Assembly: GCA_035485575.1 (NCBI GenBank)
Contig: DATHNW010000014.1
Coordinates: 36,272 to 100,271 of the forward strand
From: DASRHD01 sp035485575
GTDB lineage: Bacteria; Verrucomicrobiota; Verrucomicrobiia; Opitutales; Opitutaceae
Length of the DNA stretch: 64,000 nucleotides
Direction: 5' to 3'
The translations under genes and the position numbers were made by a program. Below the pieces are notes generated by a model. The model searched no databases. It had not been told where the DNA came from and saw only the letters and a program-made list of their open reading frames with translations. Positions within the stretch are counted from its first letter, which is position 1; each line of letters begins with the position of its first letter. Positions 18,333 through 26,839 of this stretch are shown one piece after another.

Positions 18333-18378
18333 TTGACAGCCGGCGACGCGGTCATAAACAATTAACGATATGGTTAAT
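18333..18378 (+). promoter_or_regulatory. Promoter and ArsR-type operator
   Basis: A -35-like TTGACA (18333-18338) is followed after 16 nt by TAAACA (18355-18360). Immediately downstream is a perfect inverted repeat ATTAAC-GATATG-GTTAAT (18361-18378), which overlaps the first ATG of the regulator. A further GTTAATCG at 18321-18328 repeats the right half. ArsR/SmtB repressors commonly bind such imperfect 6-6 palindromes over their own promoter, so autorepression is the likely reading. Confidence 0.5.
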
Positions 18379-18723
18379 CGTAGTTCGCCCCGGATGGATC
18401 AGGTTTTTCGCGCGCTCGCCGACCCGACGCGGCGGGAAATCCTCTTTCGCGTGGCGCGCGCGGATCGCACGGTGGCGGAGTTGTCGGAGCCGTTTGCGAT
18501 CTCCCCGCCCGCGATCTCCCGGCATCTCAAGATACTGGAGGACGCCGGCATCCTCCAGCGGGTGCGGACGGGCAAGCACCATCGATTTCACATGAACCCA
18601 CGCCCCCTCGCCGTCGTCCGGACGACGCTCGACCAGCTCACGACCTTCTGGCTCCAGCGGCTGGATGAGCTGGAGACTTTCCTCGATCACGAAAAATCCG
18701 CCACGAAGCACAAAAAACCATGA
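18370..18723 (+). CDS. ArsR-family winged-helix regulator
   Basis: The 117-aa protein begins VFRALADPTRREILFRVARADRTVAEL and continues with the recognition segment SPPAISRHLKILEDAGIL, a standard ArsR helix-turn-helix. No metal-binding cysteine motif (ELCVCD) is present, so this is the non-metal subgroup usually paired with SRPBCC proteins. Translation may start at 18370 or at the second ATG at 18394, which gives the common MDQVFRAL start and would leave the operator palindrome wholly upstream. It overlaps the next gene by 4 nt. Confidence 0.92.
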   Translation: MVNRSSPRMDQVFRALADPTRREILFRVARADRTVAELSEPFAISPPAISRHLKILEDAGILQRVRTGKHHRFHMNPRPLAVVRTTLDQLTTFWLQRLDELETFLDHEKSATKHKKP

Positions 18724-19157
18724 GCAAGCGAACTCAGACCCTCCAAATCATCCGGCAGCTGAAGCACGATCGCGCGAGTGTCTTCTCCGCGCTCACCGAT
18801 CCGGCCAAGATGGCCCAATGGTTCTTCGGCATGAAAAACGGCCGGGCCAGGGTCACCAACGACCTCCGGCCGGGCGGCACCTACACCATCGAAATGATCG
18901 GCGACAACAAAACGGCCAAGCCAAAGGGCACTTACCTTGAAATCGTTCCGCCCGAAAAGCTGGTCTTCACCTGGCTGGCTTGCACGGACGGCAGCGAGTC
19001 GAAGGTGACGGTCGAGCTGTTCAAGCAGGGAGCGGGCACGAAGCTCGTCCTTACGCACGAACTGCCGGAGGAGCAGATCCAGGGGCATCGGGAGGGTTGG
19101 GGTATGTGCTTCGACAACCTGGAGCTTTATCTCGGCCGCGCGCTTCCCGCTGCCTGA
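18720..19157 (+). CDS. SRPBCC (AHSA1-like) domain protein
   Basis: The 145-aa protein is a START-like hydrophobic-ligand fold: FSALTDPAKMAQWFFGMK, then LRPGGTYTIEMIGDN, LVFTWLAC and TKLVLTHELPEEQI. The pairing of an ArsR repressor with an AHSA1/SRPBCC protein through an ATGA overlap is very common, and the ligand is generally unknown. The DUF899 gene starts 23 nt downstream, so it belongs to the same four-gene operon. Confidence 0.9.
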   Translation: MSKRTQTLQIIRQLKHDRASVFSALTDPAKMAQWFFGMKNGRARVTNDLRPGGTYTIEMIGDNKTAKPKGTYLEIVPPEKLVFTWLACTDGSESKVTVELFKQGAGTKLVLTHELPEEQIQGHREGWGMCFDNLELYLGRALPAA

Positions 19158-19180
19158 CCCTCACGAAAACGAAAGACGCC

Positions 19181-19924
19181 ATGGCAAAAAAAGCATCTAC
19201 CTTCACCCTCGACCGCCATCCGGTCGTGTCCCGCGAAAAATGGCTGGCCGCGCGCACGCGTCTGCTGGCGAAGGAAAAGGCGTTCACCCATGCCCGCGAA
19301 CGGCTTGCCGCGGAACGCCGCGCGCTGCCCTGGGTGAAGGTCGACAAGGAATATGTCTTCGAGGGCTCGAACGGACGCGAGACGCTGGCCGAGCTGTTCG
19401 CGGGCCGAAGCCAGCTGGTGATCTATCATTTCATGTTCGATCCCCGCCACAAGGAAGCCTGCCACGGATGCTCGTTTTGGGCCGACAATTTCAACGGCAT
19501 CATCGTCCATCTGAACCAGCGCGATGTCACCATGCTCGCCGTCTCGCGGGCGCCGTTGAAAAAACTGGACGCGTTCAAGGCGCGCATGGGCTGGAACTTC
19601 AAGTGGGTTTCGTCCGGCGGCTCGGACTTCAATTACGATTACCACGTCTCCTTCACCGACGAGGAGGTAAAGAAAGGAAAGGCCTACCACAACTACCGGA
19701 AAAATCACGAGGTGTGGCAGCGGGATGCGCCGGGGATCAGTGTGTTTTATAAGGATGCCGGTGGTTTGGTGTTTCACACCTTTTCCTGCTTCAAGCGCGG
19801 CATCGATATGCAGAACACCGCGTATCAGTATCTCGATTTGGTACCGAAGGGGCGGGACGAGGCGAATCTGGAATTCCCGATGGCGTGGCTGGACTATCAC
19901 GACAAATACGCGGATCGGACATGA
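19181..19924 (+). CDS. DUF899 thioredoxin-like protein
   Basis: The 247-aa protein starts at the ATG at 19181 (MAKKASTFTLDRHPVVSREKW), the usual DUF899 beginning; the frame is open further upstream inside the SRPBCC gene, which I ignore. It has a thioredoxin-like core with ELFAGRSQLVIYHFMFDP and a CHGC pair in KEACHGCSFWADNF, and the family-typical YHVSFT and VFHTFSCFKRGID segments. A role in redox or dehalogenation chemistry has been suggested for relatives but is not proven. It overlaps the next gene by 4 nt. Confidence 0.9.
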   Translation: MAKKASTFTLDRHPVVSREKWLAARTRLLAKEKAFTHARERLAAERRALPWVKVDKEYVFEGSNGRETLAELFAGRSQLVIYHFMFDPRHKEACHGCSFWADNFNGIIVHLNQRDVTMLAVSRAPLKKLDAFKARMGWNFKWVSSGGSDFNYDYHVSFTDEEVKKGKAYHNYRKNHEVWQRDAPGISVFYKDAGGLVFHTFSCFKRGIDMQNTAYQYLDLVPKGRDEANLEFPMAWLDYHDKYADRT

Positions 19925-20868
19925 CGACATCAGGCTCACTGGGCATCCCGGCCGCCGGCGCTCGCGCGATGCCCGGCTTTTTCCGGCACCGTGACCGTCT
20001 TTGGCTCGCGATTGGCCTGGGCGCGGTGATTGTGCTTTGCTGGGTCTGGATCGTAGCGATGGCACGCGACATGTACGGCCCGATGACAGGCGCGTCGGCA
20101 TGGATGATGACCAATCGTTGGGATCTTCCGCATCTCGGGCTGCTTTTTGTGATGTGGGTGGTGATGATGGTGGGTATGATGCTGCCCTCGGTGGCCCCGA
20201 CAGTGTGGCGGGTGGCCGGCAGCCAGCGGCCGGATGCCGCCGGCCGGGCGACGTGGGCCGTACTGGCTTTCGTCGTTGGCTATGTTGCTGTATGGACCGG
20301 CTTCTCGCTGCTCGCCACCATCGCGCAGCGGCTGCTCGATCGCGCGCAAATCCTCTCGCCGATGATGGAGGTGCGGGATGCGCGGTGGAGCGCCGCGCTG
20401 CTTGTCGCGGCGGGAGTCTATCAATTTACGCCGCTCAAGCGAGCGTGCCTGCAATCGTGCCGGTGCGCGCAGGGAATTCCGGTGGATGCCGGATTTGGTT
20501 CTGGTGTTCGCAACGGCCTTAACTGCCTCGGCTGTTGCTGGGCGCTGATGATGCTGCTCTTCACGGGCGGCGTGATGAACCTGTGGTGGAACCTTGGGCT
20601 TACCTTATTTGTGCTTCTCGAGAAAATCGCGCCTTCTCCGTCCGGGCAAATAGCGAATGGCGCGTTCTATAACGGCCGAAGAAGCCGTAGCCCCCCTCAC
20701 GAACGACATCTATGCTTCTATGATAGGCTCGGATCCCGAGGAGTCCACGCGGCGCGATGCAGCTGCGGGAAGGCAGAAAATTTTCAGGTTTCGAATTCGA
20801 TTGTTCTCTGGCTGTCAGCCCAACTGGGCAACAAAAAGGCGGCCCTTTTTTGGGCCGCCTTGAAATGA
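19921..20868 (+). CDS. DUF2182 membrane protein with foreign C-terminal tail
   Basis: Residues 1 to about 240 are a normal DUF2182 (predicted metal-binding integral membrane) protein, with MWVVMMVGMMLPSVAPT, FTPLKRACLQSCR and GLNCLGCCWALMMLLFTGGVMN. After LLEKIAPSPSGQIANGAF (around 20660) the last transmembrane helix expected for the family is missing. The frame instead runs through about 70 polar residues and stops only after crossing the terminator that serves the opposite-strand gene. The C-terminus therefore looks truncated by an old deletion or junction. Its function in the ArsR operon is unknown and may be impaired. Confidence 0.75.
   Translation: MTTSGSLGIPAAGARAMPGFFRHRDRLWLAIGLGAVIVLCWVWIVAMARDMYGPMTGASAWMMTNRWDLPHLGLLFVMWVVMMVGMMLPSVAPTVWRVAGSQRPDAAGRATWAVLAFVVGYVAVWTGFSLLATIAQRLLDRAQILSPMMEVRDARWSAALLVAAGVYQFTPLKRACLQSCRCAQGIPVDAGFGSGVRNGLNCLGCCWALMMLLFTGGVMNLWWNLGLTLFVLLEKIAPSPSGQIANGAFYNGRRSRSPPHERHLCFYDRLGSRGVHAARCSCGKAENFQVSNSIVLWLSAQLGNKKAALFWAALK
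20838..20859 (-). terminator. Intrinsic terminator of the CHB_HEX/CBM gene
   Basis: GGCGGCCC and GGGCCGCC form a perfect 8-bp stem around a 6-nt loop. Read on the minus strand it is followed by TTTTTG, so it terminates the minus-strand gene ending at 20887. The plus-strand DUF2182 frame reads through it, which supports that frame's end being non-native. Confidence 0.8.
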
Positions 20869-20886
20869 GACAGGAGCAGTTTGTAC

Positions 20887-22431
20887 TTACTGTCCGACGA
20901 AGGTGAACTTGTCGGCGGTGAGGTAGAACTGGGTGGCGGCCGAGCGCTTGCCGGTGACCGTCATCGCGATGGTGTGTGTGCCGGGCGAGGTGAAGGTCAC
21001 ATTGCCCAGAGTCACCGTCACGTAGGTTTTGGACGTGGCGTATTGGTCAATCGTGCCGCCGAGCAGATTGCCATCGATCTTCACGGTGTGCTGGCCGCGC
21101 GTGACATTGCCCCAATAGCGCAGCTGGATCTGATAGGTGCCCACGGGAATGCTCGGGGTCGTGAAGGTCATGATCTGACCCGCCGCGGTGGAGTTGAGGA
21201 ACTCGACCACGCCGCCGCTGGCGTTGGCGTCGTTGCTGATGCTGACGGTCGCACCAGTGCCAACGGGCGAGAGGCTTTCGGCTTCGAAGTTAAATGTGGG
21301 GGGCGGGCTCGTGATCGTGTAGACGCCGCTGATGACCGGGCTGGTGCCGCCACTGTTCACGCCAATGGCGGACAATGTGGCTCCAGGTGCCGAAATGGTG
21401 ACCGGGCCGGAATACAGCGGCGAGGAGGCAGTCGGCGTTGAACCATCCGTCGTGTAATGGATGGAGGTCGATCCGGAGCTCGTGATCGTCACGGCCTGGG
21501 TGCTGCTGTAGGTACCGGGGGCCGGGCTGAACACCGGAGCCGAGGGCGGCGGAAGTATGATGGTGTAGACGCCGCTGGTGACCGGGCTGGAGCCCGTACT
21601 GTTGACGCCGATGGCGGACAGAGTGGTTGTCGACGAAAGCGCGACCGGGCCGGAATACGTCGTGGAGGAAGCGGTCGGAGTGGAACCATCGGTCGTATAG
21701 TGGATGGAAGTCGACCCGGAACTTGTAATAGTCACGGACTGGGCGCTGCTGTAGCTGCCGGGGGCCGGGCTAAACACCGGAGCCGAGGGAGGGCTACCGC
21801 CGGAGGTGGTGCCGCCGATCCAGAACTTAAGATTTACCCAGGTGTTGTCCAAGCCGCCGGTTCCGCTGCGCGACACATATGCGCCGCACTTGTCGTACAT
21901 GCCACCGCCGCCGAGGCCGCCACTCTTCGATCCGACGTGTGAACCATTGAAATAGATATCAACGACGCCGGTCTTGTTGTTCATGATGGTCGTCATGCGG
22001 ATCGACGTGCCGATCGTGTAGGCGCCCAGATTATCACTGGTTCCGAGGATAATGAAATGGGTGCCACCGGATTTAGTGATATCAATGATGAGAAAAGAGG
22101 AGATGGTGATCTGGTGGTTTTGTTTTACGGCAATATCGTCGCCGGTCAGGCTTTTGACGACCAAGTCGCCTTGCCACTGTACGACGGAATTATCAGGCAT
22201 GGTGGCAAACCGCTGCTCGGCCCTGTTTACGGCACCAGCGCCGTTATTCGGACTCTTGAATTCATAACCGCCCGCTATCGGCGTGGCGGTGGCACCATTC
22301 GAAGTTTGGACGGTGAATGTTTCCGTGAAGGGTGTCCACCCACTGCCGACTTGGGCACGGGCTGACAGGGATATGCCACAGGCCAGAGCGACTGCGGCAA
22401 GCGTTTGAACAATACGTTTTGTGACGCACAT
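20887..22431 (-). CDS. Secreted multidomain protein with chitobiase-type Ig repeats and CBM-like end
   Basis: The 514-aa product has a signal peptide and an N-terminal beta-sandwich-like domain (about residues 28-205) of no family I can name. Two near-identical Ig-like repeats of about 82 residues follow (SAPVFSPAPG ... SIHYTTDGSTPTASS), the chitobiase/beta-hexosaminidase C-terminal type. The end is a CBM6/35-like domain (FNFEAESLSPVG ... TFVGQ). It is likely a cell-surface or extracellular glycan-binding protein. No PEP-CTERM or T9SS tail is visible. Its ATG at 22431 lies only 6 nt from the end of the duplicated leader (22438-22587), so it is probably controlled by it. Confidence 0.8.
   Translation of the reverse strand: MCVTKRIVQTLAAVALACGISLSARAQVGSGWTPFTETFTVQTSNGATATPIAGGYEFKSPNNGAGAVNRAEQRFATMPDNSVVQWQGDLVVKSLTGDDIAVKQNHQITISSFLIIDITKSGGTHFIILGTSDNLGAYTIGTSIRMTTIMNNKTGVVDIYFNGSHVGSKSGGLGGGGMYDKCGAYVSRSGTGGLDNTWVNLKFWIGGTTSGGSPPSAPVFSPAPGSYSSAQSVTITSSGSTSIHYTTDGSTPTASSTTYSGPVALSSTTTLSAIGVNSTGSSPVTSGVYTIILPPPSAPVFSPAPGTYSSTQAVTITSSGSTSIHYTTDGSTPTASSPLYSGPVTISAPGATLSAIGVNSGGTSPVISGVYTITSPPPTFNFEAESLSPVGTGATVSISNDANASGGVVEFLNSTAAGQIMTFTTPSIPVGTYQIQLRYWGNVTRGQHTVKIDGNLLGGTIDQYATSKTYVTVTLGNVTFTSPGTHTIAMTVTGKRSAATQFYLTADKFTFVGQ
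21306..21545 (-). repeat. Direct repeat encoding Ig-like module 2
   Basis: About 240 bp encoding the second chitobiase-type Ig module. It is strongly similar at DNA level to 21556-21790, including the stretches for GVYTI, HYTTDGSTPTASS and SAPVFSPAPG. It represents an internal tandem duplication within the gene. Confidence 0.75.
21556..21790 (-). repeat. Direct repeat encoding Ig-like module 1
   Basis: Partner of the repeat at 21306-21545. DNA identity is high enough that recombination could change module number between strains; the modules differ mainly in the segment around the SGPV motif. Confidence 0.75.
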
Positions 22432-22437
22432 ATAGGA

Positions 22438-22587
22438 TACCTTACAGGTTTGGGGGTTGCAGACAGGGGATCGGCTATCGGAAAGCCGATGCTCTAGGGT
22501 AGAGAGCGGACTCCAAAGGTACCATTTTCAGGGGCAAAAAATACCCCCCCAAAATGAGGGATTATCGCCAAAATCTTGCGATGAACA
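22438..22587 (-). promoter_or_regulatory. Duplicated structured leader, copy A
   Basis: This ~150-nt segment is nearly identical to 31620-31771 and, like it, lies on the coding strand upstream of a secreted-protein gene. Reading the minus strand it contains: an ATCGC-N9-GCGAT inverted repeat (22564-22582); a long hairpin with outer CATTTT/AAAATG and inner GGGG/CCCC (22523-22556); a CTCTA/TAGAG hairpin (22491-22507); a 7-bp ATCGGCT/AGCCGAT hairpin (22470-22490); and a conserved tail ending in GTAAGGTA 6 nt before the ATG. It also has a GG-N10-GC pattern resembling a sigma-54 core. I do not recognise it as a known riboswitch. The function is unknown. Confidence 0.7.
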
Positions 22588-22728
22588 AGGCTCACCAGAG
22601 CGGGTGACTCACGCTTGCGGCCACCGCAACAGCCTGTTGTGAGCAGCGTTAGACATCAGTGAAAAGGAACTTTACGACAATAGCGGCATCGCGCTGGTTG
22701 CTGCGCTGTTTCGGACAATGCGTGGAGC

Positions 22729-24651
22729 TCAGGGATTTGGTTGAACCGGAGCCGGCGCTGATTGAAGCGCGCGTAGCTGCGCCAGCTCGACGGATGCCGG
22801 CTCATCATGAGGATTGAACCGCAGCGCTTCCTCAAGTTGTCCGATTGCCTCCGGCACCTGGCCCAAATTGGCCAGGGCATTCCCCAGGTTGTGGTGCGCA
22901 TCGGCATAGTCCGGCTTGATCCGCACTGCTTCCCGAAATTGGCCAATCGCTTCCGCCATCCGCTCAGTTCGGGCGAAAGCAAGGCCCAGGTTATTATGGG
23001 TGAATGCATTCCTGGGGTTGAGCCTCAAGGCTTCCTCGTAGTGCCCGATTGCCTCCGGTATCCGGCCCTGCCGGGCCAAAACGTTTCCCAGGCTGTTGTG
23101 TGCGTCGGCATAGTCCGGCTTGATCCGCAGCGCTTCCTTATATTGTCCAACTGCCTCAATCGCTCGACCCATCTTATCCAAAACAACACCCAGATTACGG
23201 TGTGCTTCGGCATCGGCGGGTTCAAGCCGTACCGCTTCCTCGAGAGGCTGCAGGGCCTCGGAATTCCGGCCGGTTTTGAGCAGCTCAAATCCCAGCTGGT
23301 TTTGGGCCCGGGCGTTGCCGGGCGATTTGGCCACGGTGTCGCTCCAAATGGCGAGAGCGCTCGAGTAATCCTCGTTCCGTCGCAGCGTGAGAAATCCTAG
23401 GACAATCGCGAAGGCCAGGAGCACGGGCAGGCTTCGCCGTCCGGCCAAGGCGTAGCTGCCCAACACCAGAAGCGCCGCCACCGCGGCCAGCGGCAGGTAC
23501 ATGCGGTGTTCGGCCATCGTTTCCGTCGCCACCGGGACGATGCTGGAACTTGGCGCCAGAATGGCGAAAAACCAAAGGCCGGCAAAACCGATCGCCGGCC
23601 AGCGCCGCAGCCCGGCGATCATGCCCGCGACCAGCACGGCAATGATCAAAGCAAACGGGATAATATTCGCGCCCGGCGCAACCACCGTTCTCCCATAATC
23701 GAAAACCAGGGGATGTGGCCAGAGGGACAGCCACAGGTAGTGCGCAATCGCAGGAAATTGCGTCAGTGCGTATACCCACCAGGACACCCCTCCGCCAAAA
23801 CCGGCTGATCCATTGCGGTTGCCGCCTGTGCTTGCCACCAGGCACCCCAGCAACAGCCAGGTGGTGGCCAGCCCTAAATATAACCGCCGGCGTTTTTGCC
23901 AGGCTTCCTGAAAGGAGCCGGTGACAAAAGTGCGATCGTAGAGCAGCACGATCAGCGGAGCCGAAACCATGACCTCCTTGGTGGCCATGCCGAGAAGGCA
24001 GCAGAGGAAAGAGGCGGAAAACCAGAAGCCGGAGGACCGAAGGCGGATGCCGGAAGAATTGGAGTCTACTCCGCGGATGAAGCAATAGAGCGTCAGCAGG
24101 TAAAACAGCCCCATGAGGGATTCGGCGCGTTGCACCGTGTACGTCACCGCTGCAGTCTGGAGCGGATGCAGCGTCCAGATGAGTGCGACGGTGAAAGCGA
24201 GAATCGTGGACGAAGTCGCCACACCCGTCGTTAGGGAGCTGGTCTTACGATCGGCAGTGGAAAGGGCCGCACCGCTGGTCGAGCGCAGGAGGGTTCGCCG
24301 CACGAGGCCAAACAACGTCAGGCCGGCCAGGATATGGATGGCGAGGTTGAACGCGTGATAACCCCACACGTTCGGGCCACCGAAAGCATAGTTGATGGCC
24401 AGGGAAAGGTTGACGATCGGCCGGCCGCTGGTGGTTAAGCCCGGTGGCGGTGATAATGCAGACCAGAGGGGCCAGAGATTCTGGATCGTCGGATTATCGG
24501 TGATCGCCGCCGAGTCATCGTAGATAAACGGGACGGAAAAGCTGTTATGATAAGCGGCCAGTGTCGCGAGCACGAGCGCGCCGCCGGCCAGGAAGACAGC
24601 CCCGGGCGAAGCGGCAAGGGATGGCTTCCGGTGCGCGGGTTTAGTGCTCAC
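22729..24651 (-). CDS. TMTC-like membrane protein with C-terminal TPR repeats
   Basis: The 640-aa protein has a GT-C-type multi-membrane region (about residues 15-420) and then at least five TPR units of 34 residues (NLGVVLDKMGRAIEAVGQYKEALRIKP-type). The early YDDSAAITDNPTIQNLWPLWSA and PIVNLSLAINYAFGG resemble the TMTC family of putative protein O-mannosyltransferases. Translation appears to start at GTG 24651. It is divergent from the GT39-like gene at 24758, with 106 nt between. A role in glycosylating surface proteins is inferred. The 141 nt between its stop and leader copy A (22588-22728) show nothing else. Confidence 0.8.
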   Translation of the reverse strand: MSTKPAHRKPSLAASPGAVFLAGGALVLATLAAYHNSFSVPFIYDDSAAITDNPTIQNLWPLWSALSPPPGLTTSGRPIVNLSLAINYAFGGPNVWGYHAFNLAIHILAGLTLFGLVRRTLLRSTSGAALSTADRKTSSLTTGVATSSTILAFTVALIWTLHPLQTAAVTYTVQRAESLMGLFYLLTLYCFIRGVDSNSSGIRLRSSGFWFSASFLCCLLGMATKEVMVSAPLIVLLYDRTFVTGSFQEAWQKRRRLYLGLATTWLLLGCLVASTGGNRNGSAGFGGGVSWWVYALTQFPAIAHYLWLSLWPHPLVFDYGRTVVAPGANIIPFALIIAVLVAGMIAGLRRWPAIGFAGLWFFAILAPSSSIVPVATETMAEHRMYLPLAAVAALLVLGSYALAGRRSLPVLLAFAIVLGFLTLRRNEDYSSALAIWSDTVAKSPGNARAQNQLGFELLKTGRNSEALQPLEEAVRLEPADAEAHRNLGVVLDKMGRAIEAVGQYKEALRIKPDYADAHNSLGNVLARQGRIPEAIGHYEEALRLNPRNAFTHNNLGLAFARTERMAEAIGQFREAVRIKPDYADAHHNLGNALANLGQVPEAIGQLEEALRFNPHDEPASVELAQLRALQSAPAPVQPNP

Positions 24652-24757
24652 AGTGATTCATTGAAAACGGTTTTTTGGCCGATGGGAAAACGGATCTTAT
24701 CGGGCGCTCAGGTCGTTTTACGGCTGGCCACGCGGCATTTTTCTGGAATATCGGCTC

Positions 24758-26818
24758 ATGGTTTCTCCTTCTGCCCCGCCTGGTCCTCGAGGTCCGACGG
24801 GCAGATTTATCTGGTGGATCGTGGCTGGCCTGCTCGTTTTTTATTTCGTCATGGCGTTCAGTGCCAGCTGGGGGAAAGGAGTCACTTTCGACGAGATCGA
24901 TCACCTCGCAACCGGTTATAATTATTGGGTGAACCATGATTTTCGCCTCAGCCCGGCGAACGGAGACTTTGTCAAGCGCTGGGCCTCCTTGCCGCTCCTC
25001 ATTTCGCGGCCCAAGTACCCCTCCATTGCCAATCCCCTGTGGCGAGAGGCGGAGTGGTTTAACATGGCATACATCTTTTTCTTTCAGAGTGGCAATGACC
25101 CGGCCGCGTTGCTGTTGCAGGGGCGGGCCATGGTGGCGCTGCTGGGCGTCGTGCTGGGGTTGGCGGTGTTTTTGGGCGCAAGGGAGCTTTTTGGGAATGG
25201 GGGCGGGCTGATTGCCCTGGTGCTGTTTGTGTTTTGTCCACACATGCTGGCTCACGGAGGCATGGTGACCACCGATATGTCCACGGCCCTGCTGTTCTTT
25301 GTCAGCACCTGGAGCATCTGGCGTTTGATCCACACCGTGACTTGGGGATGGCTGGTCATGAGCACGTTGTCACTTGGGTTCTTGTTTCTCTGCAAGATAA
25401 CTTCGATCATAATAGTTCCGATCGCCGTCCTGCTCGTGGTTGTGCGGTTGATCGCCGGTCCGCCTCTCGTGTGGAGGCTCGGGCCGAAGCGGGTGATTCT
25501 AGGACGCGGCGGCCAGGCAGGTATTATCGTGGGGCTAGTGTTGACCCATGCCCTCGTCGCGATGGCCATGGTCTGGGCTTTCTATGATTTTAGATACGCC
25601 GCCCGGGCTGACGCGACCGATCCGGGCTTGATGTTTGTCAAGAGTGAGGCCAGCGCCACACCGCTGGGGCCGTATGTCCAGACGGCGATGGATTGGTGTC
25701 GTCGCTGGCACGTGCTGCCGGAAGGCTATCTTAAGGGCAACGAAGAGCTTCTCACGACGACGGACCGGCGCCCAAGCTTTATGAACGGCCACTGGAAGGT
25801 CGGTGGCTGGCACGCATTTTTTCTCTATGCTTTTTGGATAAAAACCCCGCCGGCCCTGTTTCTCCTCCTGCCTCTCGGATTGGCGGGATGGTGGTGGTTT
25901 GAGCGGCAGCGGAGACAAAAAGGGGAAGCTTCATCTCCCTTGACCTCTTCGTTCTACCAGGCCACCCCGTTCGTCATTTCGTTCCTTGTCTACGCTGCGG
26001 TGGCGATTACCGAGAAGGTAAATATCGGTCATCGGCATATTCTGTTTTTGTATCCGCTCCTCTATGTCCTGGCCGGGTCCGCCATCCTGTGGTGGCCGAT
26101 GCAAAAGCTTTGGGCCAAGGTCGTCGTCGTCGTTCTCCTTTGCTGGTTTGCGGGCGATTCCCTTTTGATCCGGCCGAATTACCTGGCCTATTTCAACGGT
26201 CTTTCAGGTGGCCCGACCCAAGGCTACCGGCACCTGGTCGACAGCTCGCTCGATTGGGGCCAGGACCTTCCCGGGCTGAAGCACTGGCTGGCCGTCCACA
26301 ATCCAGGCGATCGCGACCCCGTTTTCTTTTCCTATTTTGGCACCGACAGCCCGGACTATTACGGCATCAACAGCCAGCGCCTCCCTGGGTTTCCCGACTG
26401 GCGGAAACGGGAAGCGTTCCCCTACGTGCCGGGTTATTATGCGATCAGCGCCACCATGTTTCAAAATATCTACACGCAGACTTTCGGTCCGTGGAACCGC
26501 ATGAACGAGGCTGAATACCAGGAGACCCTGCGCAGCTTCGAGAAACTGGGGGACACGCCGAATGATGCCGGGGCGCTTACGGCTTTGTTTCAGAAATATC
26601 CGGAAAAAGACTGGCACGAGCCCTACGACAGATTGGAAAAACTCCGTTTCGCGCGGCTTTGCGGATGGCTGCGCGCCACCAAGCGGCCACCGGATGACAA
26701 TGTGGGCTATTCGATTCTCATTTGGAAGCTGGACGAACACGACCTGCATGAGGCGCTGGCCGGGCCTCCGTTGGAATTGTACGATTCCCCCGCGGTTAAT
26801 TTCCCGAACGGAATCTGA
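24758..26818 (+). CDS. GT39-like membrane glycosyltransferase
   Basis: The 686-aa protein has about 10 membrane segments. An early acidic motif TFDEIDHLATGYNYW lies in the first periplasmic loop, the position of the catalytic acid in GT-C enzymes of the ArnT/PMT group. A long soluble C-terminal part follows, with WGQDLPGLKHWL and YFGTDSPDYYGI, found in other bacterial GT39-type proteins. It would transfer a sugar from a polyprenyl-phosphate donor outside the cytoplasm; such donors are made by GT2 enzymes like the one at 28271. Acceptor unknown. Confidence 0.8.
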   Translation: MVSPSAPPGPRGPTGRFIWWIVAGLLVFYFVMAFSASWGKGVTFDEIDHLATGYNYWVNHDFRLSPANGDFVKRWASLPLLISRPKYPSIANPLWREAEWFNMAYIFFFQSGNDPAALLLQGRAMVALLGVVLGLAVFLGARELFGNGGGLIALVLFVFCPHMLAHGGMVTTDMSTALLFFVSTWSIWRLIHTVTWGWLVMSTLSLGFLFLCKITSIIIVPIAVLLVVVRLIAGPPLVWRLGPKRVILGRGGQAGIIVGLVLTHALVAMAMVWAFYDFRYAARADATDPGLMFVKSEASATPLGPYVQTAMDWCRRWHVLPEGYLKGNEELLTTTDRRPSFMNGHWKVGGWHAFFLYAFWIKTPPALFLLLPLGLAGWWWFERQRRQKGEASSPLTSSFYQATPFVISFLVYAAVAITEKVNIGHRHILFLYPLLYVLAGSAILWWPMQKLWAKVVVVVLLCWFAGDSLLIRPNYLAYFNGLSGGPTQGYRHLVDSSLDWGQDLPGLKHWLAVHNPGDRDPVFFSYFGTDSPDYYGINSQRLPGFPDWRKREAFPYVPGYYAISATMFQNIYTQTFGPWNRMNEAEYQETLRSFEKLGDTPNDAGALTALFQKYPEKDWHEPYDRLEKLRFARLCGWLRATKRPPDDNVGYSILIWKLDEHDLHEALAGPPLELYDSPAVNFPNGI

Positions 26819-26839
26819 GCCGCGGGCTCGGCAAAAGTC

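Noticed and set aside
20887..22431. Possible PEP-CTERM or T9SS sorting signal on the exported repeat protein
   Set aside because: The C-terminus ends in a CBM-like domain (TFVGQ) with no PEP motif, hydrophobic helix or basic tail.
22523..22556. Large hairpin of leader A as an intrinsic terminator
   Set aside because: No T-run follows on either strand, and the hairpin is conserved in a leader position ahead of genes.
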